Shown one piece after another: positions 57,909-64,000 of a stretch of DNA of 64,000 nt. The translations under genes and the position numbers were made by a program. The first letter of the stretch is position 1. The number at the start of each line of letters is the position of its first letter. Below the pieces are notes generated by a model. That model was not told the DNA's origin and ran no database searches. It worked only from the letters and a program-made list of their open reading frames with translations. Origin of the DNA: Amycolatopsis anabasis (GTDB lineage Bacteria; Actinomycetota; Actinomycetes; Mycobacteriales; Pseudonocardiaceae). The stretch covers positions 372,001 through 436,000 of the forward strand of contig NZ_VTHK01000001.1 in the NCBI RefSeq assembly GCF_009765355.1, read 5' to 3'.

Positions 57909-58586
57909 TTAAAACGCTATCGCGTTCGCGACGGTCAGCGGATTGGCGACGTGCGGGCAGTGGCCACCGTCGATCTCGATCGGCTCGACACCGAGGCGTT
58001 CGGTGGCGCTGCGCCGCATCCAGTCCGGGCGCAGGGTGCGGTCGTGGCGGGGCAGCACGAAGGTCGACGGGGCCACGGCCGGCACGAGCGCCGGGGCCTC
58101 GGTGTAGGCGGCGGCCGGGTAGAACTTCCGCAGGGAGGCCAGCCCGCGGCGCAGCGCGTCCAGATCGCCGTCGTGGAACAGGAAGTAGGCGGCGATCGCC
58201 GGGTCCTCGGTCGGCGACCGGGGCAGTGACGTCCACTCGGGATTGAACATCTCCGCCTGCGAGGTCCGGATCTCCTCGGCGAGGCTGCGCCCGTCCACCG
58301 GATCGGGCACGTAGGCCGCGAGCCACACCAGCCGGCTCGCGCGCAGCGCGGACGCGACCGCGGGCAGCAGCAGGCCGCTCGCCGAATGCGCCACGACCAC
58401 CGGGTCCACCAGCCGGTCGCCGACCTGTTCGGCCGCGATCTCCGCGTAGTCCGAGATGCTCAGGCCGGGCTGGTCGACGGGGAAGTCGACCAGCCCGACC
58501 CGGTGACCGCGTCCGGTCAGCACCTCGGCCAGCGGGGCCCACCCCTCCGGGGACTGCGTAGTCCCGTGCAAGAGCGCGTAGTCCAT
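57909..58586 (-). CDS. Alpha/beta hydrolase
   Basis: 225 residues. YALLHGTTQSPEGWAPLAEVLTGRGHRVGLVD is the strand and oxyanion region. The nucleophile elbow is VVVAHSASGLLLPA (Ser68, in an H-S-x-S-G form). The catalytic His is in IDGGHCPHVANP near the C-terminus. No lid domain is obvious. Substrate unknown. It is transcribed leftward, 10 bases after the LPMO gene's stop, so may be its downstream operon partner. Confidence 0.88.
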   Translation of the reverse strand: MDYALLHGTTQSPEGWAPLAEVLTGRGHRVGLVDFPVDQPGLSISDYAEIAAEQVGDRLVDPVVVAHSASGLLLPAVASALRASRLVWLAAYVPDPVDGRSLAEEIRTSQAEMFNPEWTSLPRSPTEDPAIAAYFLFHDGDLDALRRGLASLRKFYPAAAYTEAPALVPAVAPSTFVLPRHDRTLRPDWMRRSATERLGVEPIEIDGGHCPHVANPLTVANAIAF

Positions 58587-58595
58587 GCCAGGAGG

Positions 58596-59180
58596 CTAGA
58601 ACTGCACGTCGTCGCAGGAGTAGAACGCGTTGCCGGTGTCCGCGATGTCCCAGACCGCGAGGATCAGGTGCCGGCCGCTCTTCCCGGCGGGCAGCGTGCC
58701 GCTGTGCTTGACGGTGTTCGGCGGGCGCTGCCCGTTGAACGGGACGGTCAGGAACGGCGTGGCCTCGAGCTGGGCCCGGGTCAGCGGGGCGGCCGGGTTC
58801 CAGCCGTCGCGGGTGACGAAGTAGCGGAACGACGTGGTGGCGTGCGCCGCGGTCAGGGTCCAGGTGAACTCGAACCGCGCGCCGCTGGTCAGGCTCTTCG
58901 CGGGCCAGGTGCCGCCCCGCGGATCGTCCAGCTGCTTGAACTGGGACAGCCCGGCCGAACAGATCTTGCCGTCCGCGGGACCTCGTGCGGGGAAGCCCTT
59001 GGGGCCTTCGACGCTCTGCGGCTCCCACTGGATGGGACCGCAGTTCTTCACCGCGCCGGTCTTGCAGTGGTAGGACCGGCTCGGCGGGTTGGCGGTGTAC
59101 CCGTGGCCGGTGGCGGTGCCGGTGCAGACGAACGGCAGGACGAGCCCAGCGATCATGGCCGCGACAAGGCGCTTGCGCAT
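58596..59180 (-). CDS. AA10 lytic polysaccharide monooxygenase / chitin-binding protein
   Basis: 194 residues from ATG 59180. The signal peptide (1-25) ends ATG before HGYTANPPSRSYHC. The mature N-terminal His26 and His113 (TAAHATTSFRYFVT) form the copper histidine brace; Phe186 in NAFYSCDDVQF is the axial residue. Four cysteines allow two disulfides. It oxidatively cleaves chitin or cellulose after secretion. No carbohydrate-binding module is appended. The start is preceded by TCGAGAGGAATTTTCCC, a good ribosome binding site. Confidence 0.95.
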   Translation of the reverse strand: MRKRLVAAMIAGLVLPFVCTGTATGHGYTANPPSRSYHCKTGAVKNCGPIQWEPQSVEGPKGFPARGPADGKICSAGLSQFKQLDDPRGGTWPAKSLTSGARFEFTWTLTAAHATTSFRYFVTRDGWNPAAPLTRAQLEATPFLTVPFNGQRPPNTVKHSGTLPAGKSGRHLILAVWDIADTGNAFYSCDDVQF

Positions 59181-59345
59181 GGGAAAATTCCTCTCGAAGC
59201 AGGGCAGCAGGGTGTTACAAAGTCTGTTCTCCCCGCGCAACTGGTTCAGACCACCGACCGGCCCAACCCGCCCGCGAAGAACCTTCACCAGAACGGCCGC
59301 TCCACTGCGCCATCCGGCCCAGCACATATAACGATCCGGAATGCC

Positions 59346-59372
59346 GAAAAAGAAAAGGGGCCCGCGGGCCCC
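59346..59372 (-). terminator. Rho-independent terminator of the tRNA-Gly transcript
   Basis: On the minus strand GGGGCCCGCGGGCCCC (59357-59372) forms an 8-bp self-complementary stem and is followed by TTTTCTTTTTC (59346-59356). It starts 13 bases after the tRNA 3' end. This is the only classical U-tract terminator in the window. Confidence 0.88.
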
Positions 59373-59384
59373 TGGAAGACGAGA

Positions 59385-59456
59385 GCGGACGACGGGACTC
59401 GAACCCGCGACCCTCACCTTGGCAAGGTGATGCGCTACCAACTGCGCTACGTCCGC
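59385..59456 (-). tRNA. tRNA-Gly (anticodon GCC)
   Basis: 72 bases on the minus strand. Acceptor GCGGACG pairs with CGTCCGC. The D-arm is GCGC-AGTTGGTA-GCGC. The anticodon arm is TCACC-TTGCCAA-GGTGA, with GCC at positions 34-36. The T-arm is GCGGG-TTCGAGT-CCCGT. CCA is not encoded (TCT follows). It decodes GGC/GGU, the commonest glycine codons here. A strong terminator follows. Confidence 0.97.
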
Positions 59457-59640
59457 ATTTGACCGGCGAACCGGTGCGGCGCACAGTCTATACCGACGCG
59501 GTTGGCGGTTTCGCACCCACCCAGAAGGAGGGAAGATGGTTACTCCGGGCGTACAGGGGGTGACGCCAACCGCTCAGCTCCGTATGGTGTCCCCATTCAA
59601 CCGAAAGGGTTAGTCCCGCGGGGAGGAGGTGCCTGGCCGG

Positions 59641-61182
59641 ATGACCGAGCAGGGGACGGTACTGCCGCGCGTGGTGCCGGGGTCCGATGAGCAGGTGCTC
59701 CTGAAACGCCTTCGCGCGGGCGAGGACGCCGCGTTCGGGGAGCTTTTCGAACTGCACGCGGCGGCCGTGCGGCGGCTCGCGCTGGGGCTGGCCAACGACA
59801 GATCCGAGGCGGAGGACATCACCGCCGAGACCTTCTTCCGGGTGCTCCAGGCGTTGCGGCGCGGCGCGGGTCCGAAGGACCACGTGCGCGCCTACCTGCT
59901 GACCGTCGCCCGGCGCGTGTCCTGGGAGTGGCACGGGGCCAAACGGGACGTCCCGGTCACCGACGACGAGCTGACCCACCGGGCCGGTGCGGGCGCGGAC
60001 ACGCACGCGCGCAGCGCCGAGCACAGCCTGATCGCCCGCGCGTTCACCAGCCTGCCGGAGCGCTGGCGCACGGTCCTGTGGCAGACCGAGGTCGAGGGCG
60101 AGCAGCCCGCGGTGGTCGCGCCGCATTTCGGCCTGAGCGCGAACGCGACCGCGGCGCTGGCGCGGCGGGCCCGGCTGGGCCTGCGGGCGGCCTACCTGCA
60201 GGCGCACCTCGCGGTGAACCGCACCTCGGAGACCGGGTGCCGCACGGTCATGGAGAAGCTCGGCGGCTACACCGCGGGCAGCGTCACCGGGGCGGAGGCG
60301 CGGCGGATCCGCGCGCACCTGCTCGGGTGCGCCTCGTGCCGGTCGATGCACGCGGAACTGCGCGACGTGTGCTCGTCGCTGCGAGCCCACGCGGGTGTCC
60401 TGGTGCTCCTGGTCCCCGCGTCCGGCTTGGCGTTGAGCGGCGCGGGATCGTCCGGCGTCGGCAGTGGCCTGGCCGCGACGCTCAAGGGCCTGCTGGTCGG
60501 TTCCAAGATGAAGGTCGGCGTGGCGCTGGCCTCCACCGCGGCGGCGGGCGCGTTCGGCATGGCGGTCGGCCCGGCGATGATCGATCCCGATTCGGCGCAC
60601 ACGATCGGGCTGCCCGGCCAGGGCAACGGCGTCGAGCTGCGGATCGCGCTGCCGCAGCAGCCGCCACCGCTGCCGCCGGTCACCCAGCCGGTCGGCGCCG
60701 ATCACAACATCATCTGGTTCCCGGGCGGCCAGCGCGAGCACGGCCGCCCGAACGCGGGACCGGCCGCCGTGCCGCAGGCTCCGGCGGCCCAGGCGCCCGC
60801 CGAACCCGGTCGCGCTGAGCAGTTGCCGGGCACGCACGAACGGAGCAGCACGCCGAAGGAGCCGGACAAGCCGGGCGGGACGAGCCCGCGGATCGACACC
60901 AGCGGCCCGTCCGGCGGCGGCTCGACCGAACCCGAGCCGACCCCGCTGTCGAGCACGGACCCCCCGGACAGCTCCTCCAGCCGGTCGGACCTGCCCTCGA
61001 CCGCCCCGACCCGGACGCCGACCACGCGCGCGGGCACCGCGGGCAGCACGAACGCGGAGAAGCCGACCAAGGCCAAGGTCAAGAAGACGAAGGTCACCCG
61101 GGTCAAGACCGCGCGGTACTCCTACACCCGGATCGAAGTGACGGAGTGCTCGTCGACGGAAACCACGACATCATCCGGATAG
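59641..61182 (+). CDS. ECF sigma factor fused to a zinc anti-sigma domain and membrane anchor
   Basis: 513 residues from ATG 59641, with GGGGAGGAGG about 11 bases upstream. Sigma region 2 (about 15-95: LLKRLRAGEDAAFGELFELH, EDITAETFFRVLQAL) and region 4 (about 130-185: TSLPERWRTVLWQTEVEGEQ, VVAPHFGLSANATAALARRA). Next comes a zinc anti-sigma-like segment with Hx3Cx2C (His226, Cys230, Cys233 in RAHLLGCASCRSM). Hydrophobic stretches about 250-275 and 293-312 could span the membrane. The tail (320-510) is Pro/Ser/Thr-rich and extracytoplasmic, ending in a Lys-rich patch. Likely a membrane-held sigma released by proteolysis. Confidence 0.88.
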   Translation: MTEQGTVLPRVVPGSDEQVLLKRLRAGEDAAFGELFELHAAAVRRLALGLANDRSEAEDITAETFFRVLQALRRGAGPKDHVRAYLLTVARRVSWEWHGAKRDVPVTDDELTHRAGAGADTHARSAEHSLIARAFTSLPERWRTVLWQTEVEGEQPAVVAPHFGLSANATAALARRARLGLRAAYLQAHLAVNRTSETGCRTVMEKLGGYTAGSVTGAEARRIRAHLLGCASCRSMHAELRDVCSSLRAHAGVLVLLVPASGLALSGAGSSGVGSGLAATLKGLLVGSKMKVGVALASTAAAGAFGMAVGPAMIDPDSAHTIGLPGQGNGVELRIALPQQPPPLPPVTQPVGADHNIIWFPGGQREHGRPNAGPAAVPQAPAAQAPAEPGRAEQLPGTHERSSTPKEPDKPGGTSPRIDTSGPSGGGSTEPEPTPLSSTDPPDSSSSRSDLPSTAPTRTPTTRAGTAGSTNAEKPTKAKVKKTKVTRVKTARYSYTRIEVTECSSTETTTSSG

Positions 61183-61285
61183 CGGATCCTCGCTTCCGTT
61201 CGGGGCTCGGATCTCGCACGCCCCGGCGCGCGCACGGTACCGTGACAGCGCTCAACGGACCGCGTGCGGCGCGCAGGAGGCAGTG

Positions 61286-61726
61286 ATGAACCGGCTGGTG
61301 CAGGGCGACGACGGCCGGGAATGGGTCGTTCGCGCACAGCTGGAGTGGCGGCCACCGGCCACGGCCGACGACTTCGAGCACGATGTCGCGGGCAGCTACG
61401 CGCCCGGGGTGGCGATGGCGATCGTGGCCGCGGTGCTCGGGATCGTGCTGATCATCTGGATGCCCGACGACGTGCTGGTGCCCGCGTGGGTGCCGCTCGC
61501 GCTCCTGCTGATCGCGTTGTTCTTCCCGCTGCGCTGGGTGCTGCGGCGGCCGTGGACGGTCGTCGCGGAGACCGACGGCGACGTCGGCGGCGAGCGGCCC
61601 TCGGAGCGCTGGGTGGGCACCATCCGCGGCCTGTTCGCGGTGCGCGGCGAGGTCAACAACATCATCCGAACCATTCAGAAGCACTCCCTGCCGGACTTCG
61701 ACGGTCCGCTGCATCCGGTGGAATAG
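61286..61726 (+). CDS. Two-helix membrane protein of unknown function
   Basis: 146 residues from ATG 61286, with AGGAGG at about 6 bases. A hydrophilic N-terminus (VQGDDGREWVVRAQLEWRPP, then DDFEHDVAGSY) is followed by two adjacent helices (VAMAIVAAVLGIVLIIW, WVPLALLLIALFFPLRWVL) and a cytoplasmic C-terminal region with ERWVGTIRGLFAVRGEVNNI and IIRTIQKHSLPDF. This pattern is familiar among actinobacterial conserved proteins, but no function is known. Seven bases separate it from the DNA glycosylase gene. Confidence 0.8.
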   Translation: MNRLVQGDDGREWVVRAQLEWRPPATADDFEHDVAGSYAPGVAMAIVAAVLGIVLIIWMPDDVLVPAWVPLALLLIALFFPLRWVLRRPWTVVAETDGDVGGERPSERWVGTIRGLFAVRGEVNNIIRTIQKHSLPDFDGPLHPVE

Positions 61727-61733
61727 TGGCGGT

Positions 61734-62594
61734 ATGCCGGAGTTGCCCGAGGTCGAAGCCCTGGCTCACCACCTGCGTGAGCACGCCGTCGGCAAGACGG
61801 TGTTCCGGGTCGACGTCGCCTCGATGACCGTGCTGAAGACGGTGACCCCGGCGTGGACCGAACACCACGGCCGCGAGGTGACCGGCGCCGCGCGGTACGG
61901 CAAGCACCTCGCCCTGGAATGCGGCGACCTGCACCTGGTGACGCATCTGGCCCGCGCGGGCTGGCTGCGCTGGTCGGATTCGCTGGCCCCGGCGCCGCCG
62001 AAACCCGGTAAGGGACCGATCGCGTTGCGGGTCCATCTTGAGTCCGCGGCAGGTTCCGGCTTCGACCTCACCGAGGCCGGGACCAAGAAGGGCCTCGCGG
62101 TGTGGATCGTGCGCGATCCGGCGGAGGTGCCGAGCATCGCGCGGCTCGGCCCGGACGCGCTGTCGGTGGACCGGGCGCGCCTCGCCGAACTGCTGGCCGG
62201 GCGGACCGACCGGTTGAAGACCGCGCTGACCGACCAGTCGCTGATCGCCGGGATCGGCAACGCCTACTCCGACGAGATCATGCACATGGCCAAGCTTTCC
62301 CCGTTCGCCACCACCGGCAAGCTGTCCGGCGAGGCGCTGGACCGGCTCGCCGAGGCGATGCGCGAGATCCTGACCGGCGCGGTGCACCGCTCGGTCGGCC
62401 AGGAGGCGGCGCGGCTGAAGGGGGAGAAGCGCTCGGGGCTGCGGGTGCACGCCCGCACCGGGCTGCCGTGCCCGGTGTGCGGGGACACCGTGCGCGAGGT
62501 GTCCTTCGCGGACAAGTCCTTCCAGTACTGCGCCACCTGCCAGACCGGCGGCAAGCCGCTGGCCGACCGGCGCCTCTCCCGCCTGCTCAAGTAG
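61734..62594 (+). CDS. nei: Formamidopyrimidine/endonuclease VIII-family DNA glycosylase
   Basis: 286 residues. PELPEVE at the N-terminus gives the catalytic Pro2 and Glu3 after Met removal; Lys57 (RYGKHLAL) is the conserved beta-domain lysine. The helix-two-turn-helix segment is LTDQSLIAGIGNAYSDEI. The zinc finger is CPVCG (Cys246, Cys249) and CATCQ (Cys266, Cys269). It excises oxidised bases and nicks the DNA. The non-canonical length and the Nei2-like sequence between residues 85 and 125 suggest an Nei-type rather than MutM enzyme. Base preference not determined. Confidence 0.93.
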   Translation: MPELPEVEALAHHLREHAVGKTVFRVDVASMTVLKTVTPAWTEHHGREVTGAARYGKHLALECGDLHLVTHLARAGWLRWSDSLAPAPPKPGKGPIALRVHLESAAGSGFDLTEAGTKKGLAVWIVRDPAEVPSIARLGPDALSVDRARLAELLAGRTDRLKTALTDQSLIAGIGNAYSDEIMHMAKLSPFATTGKLSGEALDRLAEAMREILTGAVHRSVGQEAARLKGEKRSGLRVHARTGLPCPVCGDTVREVSFADKSFQYCATCQTGGKPLADRRLSRLLK

Positions 62595-62595
62595 G

Positions 62596-63702
62596 TCAGG
62601 AGCACAACCCGGCCTCGAGCAACGGGGTCGGCACGGCCTGCCACGGCAACCGGCCCGCCTGGTCGGCGGCGAGGTCGAACTGGGTCAGCACGAACACGAG
62701 CTGCCGCGACCCGTCCTCGGTGGTGAACGACATGCTGGTGTAGCCGGGGCCGCCGCCGGTGTTGCCCCAGATCGTCCGCTCGCCGGACGGGCAGTCCACC
62801 GAACCCCGCTCCACCCCGAGCGCGTAGTGCCCGCCCGGCGCCAGTTCCTTCAGCAGCCGCTGCTGCTCGGGCTCGAGCAGGTCGCCCTCGAACAGCGCCC
62901 GGTGGAACGCGGCCAGATCGTCCACTGTGGACACCATGGCCCCGGCCGTCCAGTCGTAGGAGGGGCTGAACACCGACATGTCGCGCAGGCCGAAGTCGTA
63001 ACCGTGCAGGTGCGGGCCGCGGATGTGCGGGTCGGTCAGCGGGAAGTACGTGTCCTTCAGCCCGAGCGGGCGCAGGATCCGCGCGGAGATCTCGTCCCGC
63101 ACGTCGTTGCCGGTCACCCGCTCGATGATCTTGCCGAGCAGCAGGTAGCCGGTGTTGGTGTAGCCCGGCTTGTCGTCCGGCGGGTCGAGCAGCGACTGCC
63201 GGATCACCTCGTCCGGGGTGTACACGTACCCCCAGTTCTCGTCCTTCAGGTACGGGTCGAAGAAGTGCGGGTCGCGCGGATCGTGGATCCCGCTGGTGTG
63301 GTTGAGCAACTGCCGGACGGTGATCTTCGAAGCGTCGTAGCCTTCGCCGCGCACGGTGCCGGGCAGCCACCGCTCGACGGAGTCCGCCAGGGACAACTCC
63401 CCCTCGCCGACCAGTTGCAACAGCACCGTCGCGACGAAGGCCTTGGTGTTGCTGGCGATCCGGAACCGCTGGCCGGGCCGCACCGGTTCCCCCGTGCGCA
63501 GCTCCGCCACCCCCGCGGTCGCGTACCGGACCCGTTCCCCTGCGCGCAGGTAGGCCAGCCCGCCCGGGAACCCCGCCTGGACGAGCCGGTCGAGCGCGCC
63601 CCCGAGCGGGTCCTGCTCGCCGGCCGCCGCGGCGGGCGCCGCGATCGTCCCCAGCAGCCCCGCCATCGCCACCCCGGCCACGACCTTGCGGCACCCGCGC
63701 AT
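62596..63702 (-). CDS. Secreted serine beta-lactamase-fold hydrolase (D-Ala-D-Ala carboxypeptidase-like)
   Basis: 368 residues with a signal peptide (1-27, ending AAA). Class C beta-lactamase-fold motifs: SxxK as SNTK (Ser84, Lys87), YxN as YTN (Tyr181, Asn183), and the third motif WGNTGGGPGYTS near residue 312 in place of KTG/HTG. QLLNHTSGIHDP is typical of the esterase/carboxypeptidase (EstB-like, R61-like) group. It acts outside the cytoplasmic membrane, probably on peptidoglycan peptides or an ester. Converges on the glycosylase gene with 1 base between stops. Confidence 0.92.
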   Translation of the reverse strand: MRGCRKVVAGVAMAGLLGTIAAPAAAAGEQDPLGGALDRLVQAGFPGGLAYLRAGERVRYATAGVAELRTGEPVRPGQRFRIASNTKAFVATVLLQLVGEGELSLADSVERWLPGTVRGEGYDASKITVRQLLNHTSGIHDPRDPHFFDPYLKDENWGYVYTPDEVIRQSLLDPPDDKPGYTNTGYLLLGKIIERVTGNDVRDEISARILRPLGLKDTYFPLTDPHIRGPHLHGYDFGLRDMSVFSPSYDWTAGAMVSTVDDLAAFHRALFEGDLLEPEQQRLLKELAPGGHYALGVERGSVDCPSGERTIWGNTGGGPGYTSMSFTTEDGSRQLVFVLTQFDLAADQAGRLPWQAVPTPLLEAGLCS

Positions 63703-63895
63703 CTTTCTCCCCTTCGGTTCCGGATCGTCCGGTCACAGCATGTCGCGGGGGCGTGCGCGGAACCATGAAGATCGCCACCGGACTGTCGGTAGGGTCAGCC
63801 CTACCGGAACCTCGAGTTCGGACTACACCCGCAGTGGTCACAACTGCACAGAAAGTGGGTTGGAAGGCTTGCACCCGGATGGCCGAGCGCAGAGC
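63703..63895. promoter_or_regulatory. Divergent region before the right-edge gene
   Basis: 193 bp. On the minus strand the hydrolase ATG at 63702 is preceded by AAGGGGAGAAAG, a clear ribosome binding site. gtcggtagggtcagccctaccgg (63785-63807) contains the inverted repeat GGTAGGG/CCCTACC (63788-63794, 63799-63805), a plausible operator or attenuator for either gene. Confidence 0.45.
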
Positions 63896-64000
63896 ATGGA
63901 CGCCGTGTCCGGCCTGCCGATCGCGCTCATCATCCCGTGGGGGCTGGTGGTGCTCGCGATCATCGTGGTCGTCGTCGTCCTGCTGCGGTCCCGCAAGCCC
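63896..64000 (+). CDS. Membrane-anchored protein, N-terminus only (cut by window end)
   Basis: Only 35 codons are visible from ATG 63896 (an in-frame TTG lies at 63869). They encode MDAVSGLPIALIIPWGLVVL then AIIVVVVVLLRSRKP: an N-terminal transmembrane helix followed by basic residues. This is the usual beginning of SPFH/flotillin-type proteins in actinobacteria, but other single-pass proteins look the same, so the family is a guess. Confidence 0.5.
   Translation, partial: MDAVSGLPIALIIPWGLVVLAIIVVVVVLLRSRKP

Noticed and set aside
59385..59456. Integration site at the tRNA-Gly gene
   Set aside because: No duplicated tRNA 3' end or integrase is seen on either side within the window.

Overview
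The window is about 70% GC with dense, overlapping genes, frequent GTG starts and actinobacterial families throughout (XRE-TPR regulator, SARP-like NB-ARC protein, YcnI-CopC-CopD, sigma/anti-sigma fusion, two MSWQEELRRLD proteins). It is chromosomal DNA of a Pseudonocardiaceae-type actinobacterium. Amycolatopsis is my best guess, from gene content and dispersed repeats; this is inference, since no database search was possible. I found no phage, integrase, transposase, CRISPR array or large biosynthetic cluster.

Layout. 1-7 kb: a 5'-truncated NAD(P)-binding protein, a sugar-lactone oxidase diverging from a PLP alanine-racemase-fold enzyme, then a TetR gene divergent from a beta-glucosidase/MFS operon. 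7-16.7 kb: two small unknown proteins divergent from an XRE-TPR regulator, a phosphotransferase, an NB-ARC/TPR signalling protein, a Phd/VapC toxin-antitoxin pair, and a copper operon (membrane protein, YcnI, CopC, CopD). 17-24.3 kb: an osmolyte-uptake operon joining a BCCT carrier to a complete OpuC-type ABC transporter with three tandem substrate-binding lipoproteins. 24.3-41.5 kb: RecB-like nuclease, SDR, UDP-glucose dehydrogenase, gamma-glutamyltransferase homologue, an ECF-sigma/VOC/SnoaL operon, molybdopterin oxidoreductase, LysR protein, DHA2 exporter with a divergent XRE regulator, and a NarL-type two-component system. A 27-codon membrane ORF with a strong ribosome binding site sits at 41455-41538.

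41.7-51.9 kb: a compact glycan locus in two convergent halves. It holds a GDP-mannose-4,6-dehydratase-like enzyme, an FkbM methyltransferase with a coiled-coil tail, a second methyltransferase, a double GT-B glycosyltransferase, a coiled-coil methyltransferase, an AlgJ/AlgX-like SGNH protein, and a second bipartite glycosyltransferase. It plausibly builds and caps a methylated, perhaps acetylated, deoxyhexose-containing surface glycan. I regard it as the best candidate for an undescribed system.

52-64 kb: two paralogous single-pass proteins with a shared N-terminal module, MsrA coupled to a small XRE protein, a large polytopic membrane protein, an orphan Imm7-like protein, an alpha/beta hydrolase, a secreted AA10 LPMO, tRNA-Gly(GCC) with a clear terminator, an ECF sigma fused to a zinc anti-sigma and membrane anchor, a formamidopyrimidine-DNA glycosylase family protein, a secreted serine hydrolase, and the start of a membrane-anchored protein at the right edge.

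Non-coding DNA is unusually structured: an inverted pair of DnaA-box-like sites (3312-3347), long perfect hairpins (7077-7115, 26585-26633, 36964-37003, 37105-37141), a tandem array of about 21 bp (30701-30830), and a mosaic element whose reverse strand yields spurious ORFs (6786-6890).
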